NCBI GenBank assembly: GCA_036477795.1
Contig: JAZGDL010000464.1
Span: 1 to 9,189 of the forward strand
Direction of reading: 5' to 3'
Source of the DNA: JAZGDL01 sp036477795
Lineage (GTDB): Bacteria > Planctomycetota > Phycisphaerae > UBA1845
DNA length: 9,189 bases
Of this stretch, positions 1 through 6,409 are shown piece after piece; within the stretch, counting starts at the first letter, position 1, and each line of letters opens with the position of its first letter. A model generated the notes under the pieces. It was not told the origin of the DNA and did not search any database. It saw nothing but the letters and a program-made list of their open reading frames with translations. Position numbers and translations under genes: made by a program.

Positions 1-252
1 CTGCGGAGACCGGCCCATCCATTCCGTGAAGACAATCTGCTGGTTCTCACCGATGTCGGGGATGGCGTCGACGGGCATGGGATCGCGGGGCAGGCCGCCG
101 AGGCTCCAGTCGAACGGCGCCGACATCAGCCCCCAGCCGATGATGAACAACATGAAGAGAGCGACGACCAGCTTGTTCTCGATACAAAAACGGATCGTCC
201 GGTCGATCAAGCCGGCCGGTGGCGGGTGCTCCAGTGGATCACTCTCGCTCAT
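1..252 (-). CDS. cusA: CusA/CzcA-type heavy-metal RND efflux pump, N-terminal part (cut by window edge)
   Basis: This is the inner-membrane proton-driven pump of a tripartite metal efflux system. Only the first 84 codons are present; the reading frame runs open through base 1. The protein has a cytoplasmic N-terminus, a first hydrophobic helix at about residues 28-45 (KLVVALFMLFIIGWGLMSAP), then the hallmark start of the porter domain, VDAIPDIGENQQIVFTEW, at residues 61-78, followed by MGRSPQ. This motif is characteristic of the heavy-metal (HME) branch of RND pumps. A short insert, PFDWSLGGLPRDP (46-58), sits between helix and motif. The ATG overlaps the end of the adaptor gene by 14 bp and has a GGAAGG ribosome binding site at 261-266, 8 nt upstream. 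Whether it moves Cu/Ag (Cus) or Co/Zn/Cd (Czc) cannot be read from this part; the copper-type adaptor favours Cu/Ag. Confidence 0.93.
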   Translation of the reverse strand, partial: MSESDPLEHPPPAGLIDRTIRFCIENKLVVALFMLFIIGWGLMSAPFDWSLGGLPRDPMPVDAIPDIGENQQIVFTEWMGRSPQ

Positions 253-2425
253 GGCCCGCACCTTCCGCCGAACTCTGCCCGATGGTTTCCGTCATGATTC
301 CACAACGGAACATGGCCGACCCGAAGTAAGGGTTCTCGGTTCGCTCCTTGGTTTGCAGCCAGTCCCCGCCACGGCCGCCGAACGCCATGGGGCAGTGGAA
401 TCGATTGACGGCTTGCTTCGCGGCGCCGTAGGATTTGGTGGCCACGATCATCGACTCGGACAGCAGCGCGAAGCTCGCTCGCGCCTTTTGTATGTCTGCG
501 GCGGCTGAAATGTCGTCGGCTGCCTTGGTCATCCCATCCGCCTCCTTCATCCACGCAACGTGGGCCTGACCGGCCAGCAGGCTCATGTCCGCGCCGGCGA
601 GCGCCGTACGCAGATCCGTGGCGGCCTTCTGCGCCCCTTTGTGCCCATCGTGACTCAAGGCATCCTGGATTCTCAGGTAGGCAACCAGTACGGGGTTGAA
701 TTCGGCCGCGAACGCCGGCGGGATGTTCAACTTCAACCCTTCCGGCTGGTCGAGGTCTTGTCGCGGCGAGGGCAGTCGGTTGGTTTTGGCGGTGGCCTGG
801 TGTTGTTCGTGGTCGTGGGAAGGCGCCCGCTGTCCGCTTGTCGGACTCATCATGCTGGGTTCGGCCATGATCTGCATGGCGCTGTCGATCTTGAAGTTAC
901 CATGGACCACGACTCGCTCACCCTCAACAAGCCCATCGAGAACGATGTACTCATTGCCAACCCTCGGGCCCAGGCGAATCTCGCGCCCTTGATACGTTCC
1001 TGGTTTGTCGGGAAGTTGGACGTACACCAACGCCCGCTTCCCGGTAATCAGCGGTGCGGATGCGGGGATGACCAATGGCGCTTCGACATCACCGGCCTGC
1101 ACTGAGACGAACCCCAGTGACTCGGTCCGCAACAGCGGCATGCCACATCGACTGCAGTCACCGGGATCCTCTTGGATGACCTCCGGGTGCATGGGGCACA
1201 TCCACTTGCCGGCCAGCCTGGCATCCACCACGCGTCCCCCGGCGGCCACTTCCGAGTGCACCACCGCCCGCACGAACATCTCGGGCTTGAGGCGCCCATC
1301 AGCGTTTTCCACGTTCACCCGCACCTTCACGGTCCGGGTCTTGGCGTCGAGCACCGGGGCGATGAACGAAACCGTGCCCGCGAAGGTCTCGCCCGGGTAG
1401 GCCTCGGTCTCGAACTCGACTTGCTGACCGTAACGAAGCCAGGCCAGGTCCGACTCGTAAGCATCCAGCTTGACCCAAACGTGCGCGAGATCGGCAATCG
1501 TGTAGATGCGCGTGCCGGTCTGCACGTACATCCCTTCCAGGACGTTCTTATGAATAACGATGCCGCCCATGGGCGCGTGAATCGTCATGTAGTTCGACGA
1601 CGTGCCTCGCTCCTCGATTTCGGTGATCTGCCCATCCCCAAAGCCCCACAGACGAAACTTGTCACGAATGTCCTCCAGCCACTCCCCAGCCCGTTCGTGG
1701 AGTACGGAACTCCGGTTGTTCTGGGTAGGTTTGGTTCGCCGCAGCGCCTCCAGCAGTTCGGTCTGCGCTGTTCCCAGCTCCGGGCTGTACATGTAGACCA
1801 TGTGGTCGCCCTTTCGCACCGGAATCCCAGTGTAGTCCACGTATAGCCGATCGAGGCGACCCGGTACCCAGGCGGTGATGTAGCCCAAGCGGGTCTCATC
1901 GTAGTCGATCTTGCCCACCATCCGGATTTCAGCCGACACGGTTTTCCGCTCCACCGCGACCGTCTGAATCTCGGCCAGTTTCTGCGCCATCGCGGAGAGG
2001 GTCAGCGTACGCGGCGCGGTCTGATCTTCGCCGGACTCGCCAACGTCAACCTCAACCATTTCCATGCCGCATATGGGGCAATCGCCTGGCCTGGGCATGG
2101 GTGGAACGCAGAACATCGCGCAGGCGTACTTGGGCTCTTTCTTAGCTTTGGCGGGCTTGGCACTACCATCAGCTCGAATCAAGTCCATGCCGCAAAGGGG
2201 GCATGGGCCCGGTTCCGGCAAGCGGATTTGCGGATGCATCGAGCAGGTCCAGATTTCCTGGTCTGCCTCGCTGTCGGAATCCTCGGCGGCAACTGTACTC
2301 GCGGCCGGCGGGGCGGTGCTGACCAGACCCTTGAACGTGTAACCCAGCACAAACGCTACAATCACGACGGCCAACAACGGCGTCTTCGAGAGAATCGTCA
2401 GGGCTTTTCCGACGGCGGGTTTCAT
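239..2425 (-). CDS. cusB: CusB-type RND periplasmic adaptor with three heavy-metal-binding domains and a DUF3347-like C-terminus
   Basis: The protein (728 aa) is the membrane-fusion subunit that links the RND pump to the outer-membrane channel. An N-terminal anchor lies at about residues 12-34. Metal-binding motif 1 is at 59-82 (CSMHP ... CPLCGM). Motif 2, at 100-123, is a variant with CAMFC in place of CPMHP, then CPICGM. The adaptor core runs from about 139 to 400, with a lipoyl-like/hairpin region near 180-300 and the beta barrel after it. Motif 3 (CPMHP ... CSRCGM) begins at C410, inside the adaptor. A His-rich linker (SHDHEQHQ) precedes a DUF3347-like domain at about 576-712, with the typical HCPMAF at 677-682 and a final Cys at 708. 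It is much longer than E. coli CusB (about 400 aa). The ATG overlaps the upstream stop as ATGA and has AAGGAG at 2436-2441. Domain names come from motif recognition, not from a profile search. Confidence 0.93.
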   Translation of the reverse strand: MKPAVGKALTILSKTPLLAVVIVAFVLGYTFKGLVSTAPPAASTVAAEDSDSEADQEIWTCSMHPQIRLPEPGPCPLCGMDLIRADGSAKPAKAKKEPKYACAMFCVPPMPRPGDCPICGMEMVEVDVGESGEDQTAPRTLTLSAMAQKLAEIQTVAVERKTVSAEIRMVGKIDYDETRLGYITAWVPGRLDRLYVDYTGIPVRKGDHMVYMYSPELGTAQTELLEALRRTKPTQNNRSSVLHERAGEWLEDIRDKFRLWGFGDGQITEIEERGTSSNYMTIHAPMGGIVIHKNVLEGMYVQTGTRIYTIADLAHVWVKLDAYESDLAWLRYGQQVEFETEAYPGETFAGTVSFIAPVLDAKTRTVKVRVNVENADGRLKPEMFVRAVVHSEVAAGGRVVDARLAGKWMCPMHPEVIQEDPGDCSRCGMPLLRTESLGFVSVQAGDVEAPLVIPASAPLITGKRALVYVQLPDKPGTYQGREIRLGPRVGNEYIVLDGLVEGERVVVHGNFKIDSAMQIMAEPSMMSPTSGQRAPSHDHEQHQATAKTNRLPSPRQDLDQPEGLKLNIPPAFAAEFNPVLVAYLRIQDALSHDGHKGAQKAATDLRTALAGADMSLLAGQAHVAWMKEADGMTKAADDISAAADIQKARASFALLSESMIVATKSYGAAKQAVNRFHCPMAFGGRGGDWLQTKERTENPYFGSAMFRCGIMTETIGQSSAEGAGHERE

Positions 2426-4071
2426 GGTTCGTTCGCTCCTTCTTGCGACTGCGTCCGCCGAGGAGCCACCGGGGTATCGTCGAGGTTCGGAGCCTTATCC
2501 GTCGCGGGCGAATCGACCGATCCGGCAGCCCCGGGTGAGATCGACCGGCCCACGAGCTTCTCCAGTTCGGCCAGGCGTTGCGCCCGGTTGGCAAGCGCCC
2601 GCTCAAACGACAACTCAAACTCCAGGAGAGATCGTTCCGCGTCCACGAGGTCCAGGAAGCTTGCCGCCCCGGCTCGAAAAGCCGTCTCCGTAGAGCGAAT
2701 CGACTCCCTGGCCTTGGGAATCAGCACGTCGCGGTATAAAGTGATTTTTCGCCCCGCGTCCCGATGCCCAAATAGTGCCCGCTGCACGTCGAAGGTCAAA
2801 GAGTTTTCCTTTTCGGAGCGAGCGTTGATGGCCGCGAGATAGCGGGCCCGGGCCTCACGCTCGCCGGCAGCGTACTTGCCCTGCCAGATCGGAACGTTCA
2901 TCGATAACGACACCATCCAGACGTCCTGCCCGCCGTCTCCCGGCCGGTCGCCAGGCCGGAAACTGCGACCAATTGAATAGACGTCAATCAGATCTCCCAT
3001 GCCGCCGGCCAGACGCGAGGCGCCGCGTAGGGCTGCCGGGTTGGCCAGCCCCTGGGGCCCGGACCGTGTCGGCGCGCCGACTTCCGTATAGTCCACTCCC
3101 AGCGTGAAGTCCGGATAGTAGTTTTTCCTGGCCAAAGCGACGGCGTGCCGGGACCGTTCGATCTCATGGTCGAGAGCCTTGAGTTCCGGACTGTGTCGCC
3201 CGAGCCACCGCAGCACGTCTTCATCTCTGACCTCCGGATGCTCGTCGGGAATCGACTGCGGCATAGGCAGCTTCGCGTTCGTCGGGCGGTTCAGAACGGC
3301 GTTGAGCCTGGCTACCACCGGAACGAGCAAATCGCGGAGCGAGTTAAGCTGGTCCTCCAGCTTGCCCAGTTCGACCTGGGCGCGTATGACGTCCGGGTGA
3401 CCGGCCGTGGCCGTCTTGTATCGCGCCCGCGCCACGCTCTCGAGGTATTCGACCAGTTGGAAGTTCTCTTGGACCACGTGAATGGCCCGTCCCAGGTAGT
3501 AGTATTCGTAAAAGGCGTCTTTCACCTCGAAGAAGAGCTTGCGCTTCTCGGTCTCATACTGTTGCCGCGCAGCTCGGGCCGCCTCGGCTGCCACGTCGCC
3601 ACGCAGCTCCAGCTTGCCGAACCAGGGAAACATCTGCGACAGCCCGAAGGCCTGCTTCTGGGGACCGACACGCGTCTCGACTTCGCGGATAAAGTAACGG
3701 TAAGTGAAGCGCGGGTCCGGCAGCGTTTCCTCCTGCGGCACACGTTCCAGGGCCGCTTTCCAGCGGTTAAACGCCGCCTCCAGACCCGGGTTGTTTAGCG
3801 CGGCGTAGGCCAGGTAGTCCTCAATCTTGGCGGACTCGTCCAGCGCTGGAAGTTCAAGATCGTCTGCCGCCGGATATTCCCGGGCGGTTGGCAACGGGGC
3901 ATGCACCGCGTCCCACCGCATCGCAAGGCTGTGGGACAGGCTTTCCAGCCTGTCATTTGACCGGCTGGAAAGCCGGTCCCACATGACGCACCCCCCAACC
4001 AGCCAGGCCAACAACGCAATGTAACACGCCGTCACTACGGGGCGTGACCTTGGCCTTGCTTTACTCGCCAC
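2422..4071 (-). CDS. cusC: TolC/CusC-family outer-membrane efflux lipoprotein
   Basis: The protein (549 aa) is the outer-membrane channel of the tripartite efflux system. A basic n-region and hydrophobic stretch lead to a lipobox (LVGGC) with Cys28 as the predicted lipidated residue. The outer-membrane efflux protein (OEP) fold is seen as two repeats of long amphipathic helices: the first about residues 75-265, including FGLSQMFPWFGKLELRGD, the second about 285-510, including VSLSMNVPIWQGKYAAGERE. The tail after 510 is polar and Pro/Ala/Asp-rich, probably disordered. The start is GTG at 4071; an in-frame TGA lies 9 bases upstream, so it is the most upstream start available, and the basic n-region supports it. 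A GTG at codon 13 would also keep the lipobox but would lose those charges. Residues 30-48 are encoded by a large palindrome (listed separately). The gene follows the cytochrome gene after 42 bp. Substrate assignment rests on neighbours. Confidence 0.92.
   Translation of the reverse strand: MASKARPRSRPVVTACYIALLAWLVGGCVMWDRLSSRSNDRLESLSHSLAMRWDAVHAPLPTAREYPAADDLELPALDESAKIEDYLAYAALNNPGLEAAFNRWKAALERVPQEETLPDPRFTYRYFIREVETRVGPQKQAFGLSQMFPWFGKLELRGDVAAEAARAARQQYETEKRKLFFEVKDAFYEYYYLGRAIHVVQENFQLVEYLESVARARYKTATAGHPDVIRAQVELGKLEDQLNSLRDLLVPVVARLNAVLNRPTNAKLPMPQSIPDEHPEVRDEDVLRWLGRHSPELKALDHEIERSRHAVALARKNYYPDFTLGVDYTEVGAPTRSGPQGLANPAALRGASRLAGGMGDLIDVYSIGRSFRPGDRPGDGGQDVWMVSLSMNVPIWQGKYAAGEREARARYLAAINARSEKENSLTFDVQRALFGHRDAGRKITLYRDVLIPKARESIRSTETAFRAGAASFLDLVDAERSLLEFELSFERALANRAQRLAELEKLVGRSISPGAAGSVDSPATDKAPNLDDTPVAPRRTQSQEGANEP
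3930..3983. repeat. Compound palindrome (REP-like) inside the efflux lipoprotein gene
   Basis: Two 25-nt arms, 3930-3954 and 3959-3983, are inverted copies of each other with two mismatches and a 4-nt loop (attt). Each arm is itself a hairpin: gacaggct-ttcc-agcctgtc in the left arm and gaccggct-ggaa-agccggtc in the right arm, both with perfect 8-bp stems. The paired mismatches between arms (a/c and t/g) keep each inner stem intact, which looks like selection or copying of a hairpin unit. It is translated as residues 30-48 of the lipoprotein, giving the DRLSSRSNDRLESLSHS stretch directly after lipidated Cys28. I associate this GGCTTTCCAGCC style of repeat with planctomycete genomes; that link is from memory. 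Confidence 0.85.
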
Positions 4072-4113
4072 GATGGCCGCTCATTTCTTTTCGTATAATC
4101 ACGGCTTCCACGA

Positions 4114-5841
4114 TTATTTGCGGGAGTCCAGGAACGCGACCAGCGCCTCTCGCTCCTCGTCCCATAGCTGGAAGTTCTTCATCGAGGTCCCGGGGATGAG
4201 CGCTTCCGGATTCCGTAGGAACACATCGAGATACTCTCCTCTCAGGCGGGCGCCGACATGCGTGAGGTCCGGTCCAATACGATTGCCTTCCGAATCAAGC
4301 ACGTGACAGCCGAGGCATTGGTAGTTGGCAAAGAGCTGCCGTCCCTCTTCAACTTGCCCGGGCGTCGGCTGTCGCCCGGAGGGCAACGGGGGAAACCGAG
4401 CCGAATCGGTTTGCTCAGACAGGTACACGGCCAGCGCGGTCGCTTCTGTTGCGGAGAAGTGGAACTCGGGCATTCGCAGCGTCGGGCGGACACCGTCAGA
4501 TTCGTATCGTATGGGCTTCGGTTCGAGCAAGTAGTCGCGAATCCACGCTTGCCGGAGTTTGCTGCCTGCGTAGCTCAAGTCCGGCGGCAAACCCGGCATC
4601 ACCTCATCCCTATCCGGTCCATGACATGATCCACACCGCATCGCGCCGTACAACCGCGCACCTTCGCCCACCAGCTCCGGACTTGCCTCAGCGACCTCTG
4701 TGTACGTATCGGCCGGAGGAGGCGGAGACACCTGCACGCCGACGATCCGCGTTTCCTCGTGCCGGACCGCAGCATAGCCCGCCGCCGTCATCGCCACAAC
4801 TCCCGCCGCACAAATCCCACCCAGGCTTAGCGCGATCGGCCGTAATCGAAGCCGGCGCTCGGGCGTGCGATCCAGCCAGGGCAAAGCCAGCAGCACCAGC
4901 ACGGAAAGGCCCGGGATGACCACCGTCCCCAGGATCTGCCACTTGCCCTGGAATATCCGAAGCAACTGCTGCAGCCCCAGGAAGTACCAGTCCGGTCGCG
5001 GGACGTAGGACGAATTGGTCGGGTCCGCCTTCTCCTCCAACGGTGCTCCGATCCAAACCGCCAGGAGAAAAATCAGCACCACGGCGACGAGAATGGCCGC
5101 CGAATCCTTCACCGCCTGATACGGAAAGAACACTCGCCCCGGCCGACCTTCTTCTCCAATCCGGGTCCACGGCGGTGTGATGCCGTGTCGTCTGACGAGG
5201 TAAAGATGAGCGGTCAGGAGCAGGGTCAGCATCATGGGCAGGATGATTACGTGGAAGGCGTAGAACCGGGTGAGCGTGAAGGGACCGACGTCCGCGCTGC
5301 CGCGGATGAGCCGCAATAGATACGGCCCGAGCACCGGAATGGACCCCGGAATCTCGGTGGCGACCTGCGTGCCGAAGTAGGCCTTCAGATCCCAAGGTAG
5401 CAGATACCCGGTCAGGCCGAACCCAAGAAGAACCAGAAGAAGCAGCACGCCGGCCACCCAGGTCCACTGTCGTGGGGCCCGATAGGCGGCATAGATGAAC
5501 ACCCGTACAACGTGCAACGCAGCCACTACGATCGAAGCCGAAGCCGCCCAATGATGCACGCCGCGGATGATTCCTCCGAAGACCACCTGGTCCTGGATGT
5601 ACCGCGTGCTCTCCCAAGCTGTCGATGTTGACGCCGAGTAATTCAGCGAGAGCAGCACCCCGGTTACGACCTGAATCCCGATCAACGCCAGCAGCGTTGA
5701 CCCGAAGACGTGGGCCCAGCCGACCCCTGCCGGCAAGCGCTCTTCGAAGAGACTGCGAACGGGTTCCGCAAGGCGCACCCAACGCCCGTGCGCCCCGGTT
5801 TCCTCAGCGGTGCAGCTGATTGATTCCTGTGAACCGGTCAC
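4114..5841 (-). CDS. qcrB: Cytochrome b (b6f-like) fused to two cytochrome c domains
   Basis: This is the membrane core of a quinol-oxidising bc complex, 575 aa from the GTG at 5841. The cytochrome b N-terminal part has haem-ligand histidines H96 and H110 (RGVHHWAA ... ALHVVRVF) and H197 and H212. The second pair is spaced by 15, as in cytochrome b6, not 14 as in mitochondrial cytochrome b. GYLLPWDLKAYFGTQ (145-159) is the conserved quinol-site region. The C-terminal part carries PDWY (283-286) for the usual PEWY. After a helix near 336-358, two periplasmic c-type domains follow: CGSCH (403-407) with likely ligand M457, and CLGCH (509-513) with likely ligand M554. The frame stays open to an ATG at 5961, but that would overlap the Rieske gene by 124 bp and add an Arg-rich tail. 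The GTG in a GTGA overlap with the Rieske stop fits better. A GTG at codon 22 is a further option. No clear ribosome binding site is seen, so translation is probably coupled. Confidence 0.93.
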   Translation of the reverse strand: MTGSQESISCTAEETGAHGRWVRLAEPVRSLFEERLPAGVGWAHVFGSTLLALIGIQVVTGVLLSLNYSASTSTAWESTRYIQDQVVFGGIIRGVHHWAASASIVVAALHVVRVFIYAAYRAPRQWTWVAGVLLLLVLLGFGLTGYLLPWDLKAYFGTQVATEIPGSIPVLGPYLLRLIRGSADVGPFTLTRFYAFHVIILPMMLTLLLTAHLYLVRRHGITPPWTRIGEEGRPGRVFFPYQAVKDSAAILVAVVLIFLLAVWIGAPLEEKADPTNSSYVPRPDWYFLGLQQLLRIFQGKWQILGTVVIPGLSVLVLLALPWLDRTPERRLRLRPIALSLGGICAAGVVAMTAAGYAAVRHEETRIVGVQVSPPPPADTYTEVAEASPELVGEGARLYGAMRCGSCHGPDRDEVMPGLPPDLSYAGSKLRQAWIRDYLLEPKPIRYESDGVRPTLRMPEFHFSATEATALAVYLSEQTDSARFPPLPSGRQPTPGQVEEGRQLFANYQCLGCHVLDSEGNRIGPDLTHVGARLRGEYLDVFLRNPEALIPGTSMKNFQLWDEEREALVAFLDSRK

Positions 5842-6308
5842 GTGATGTAAATCTCGAGGTTGCCGCCCCGCACGCGAGTTTTGAATCTTCGCAGCGGCTG
5901 CGGTGGAGGGCCGTCGACCACGCGACCGGAGGCATCGTACTTCCCCCCGTGGCAGGGGCACTCGAACAGGTTGGCCGCATCATTGAATCCGACGTTGCAT
6001 CCCATGTGCGTGCACACGGGTGAGAGAACGACGAGTTCGTTGCCGTCCCGCACGACGAACGCCGCACGGCGTATCTGCTCGACGCTGTAGCCGCGTTCGT
6101 CGAGATACTTGTATATGACCCGGCGTGGCGCCCCGCCGGGAAACTTCGAGGCCTTGTCGATCACCACCCACTGGCCGGACCGACGTCTCAACAACGGCGA
6201 CAGCACGTAACCGATGGCGGGGGTCGCCATAAGCGCCGCAACCACGGCGTTCAGCGCCACGACGATCCGCGCAAGAAACCGCCGCCGGGATGGTTCGGAT
6301 TCGTTCAT
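5838..6308 (-). CDS. qcrA: Rieske 2Fe-2S protein of a bc-type complex
   Basis: The protein (156 aa) takes electrons from quinol at the cytochrome b quinol-oxidation site and passes them to c-type haem. The N-terminus has a Tat-like motif (SRRRFLARI, residues 7-15) followed by a hydrophobic segment at about 15-40 that would stay as the membrane anchor. The cluster-binding boxes are CTHMGC (99-104) and CPCHGGKYDASG (117-128). C99, H101, C117 and H120 should ligate the cluster, and C104 and C119 form the usual disulfide. A GPPPQPL proline loop (133-139) follows, as in other Rieske proteins. The ribosome binding site before the ATG is weak. The gene sits 101 bp after the HMBD gene and its stop overlaps the start of the cytochrome b gene by 4 bp (GTGA), so the two subunits are made together. 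Confidence 0.95.
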   Translation of the reverse strand: MNESEPSRRRFLARIVVALNAVVAALMATPAIGYVLSPLLRRRSGQWVVIDKASKFPGGAPRRVIYKYLDERGYSVEQIRRAAFVVRDGNELVVLSPVCTHMGCNVGFNDAANLFECPCHGGKYDASGRVVDGPPPQPLRRFKTRVRGGNLEIYIT

Positions 6309-6409
6309 CAGAGTCTATCTTCAGATGCAGCCGACCGTCGCCCACGCCTCCGGCGCGAAGGTGCCCATGTCCGCAAAGCTAAGATATGCCGCGCGGTCGA
6401 CTTCAGTGA

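Noticed and set aside
560..1105. Plus-strand open frame of 181 codons
   Set aside because: It is antisense to the adaptor C-terminus and DUF3347-like region, with no recognisable motif.
1172..1846. Plus-strand open frame of 224 codons
   Set aside because: It lies wholly opposite the adaptor gene, whose motifs are unmistakable. The product is His/Arg/Val-rich with no family resemblance, typical of an antisense shadow in GC-rich DNA.
4688..5782. Minus-strand open frame of 364 codons
   Set aside because: It is another frame over the cytochrome b gene. The true frame has all haem ligands and membrane segments; this one is Gly/Arg/Ala-rich with no hydrophobic helices.
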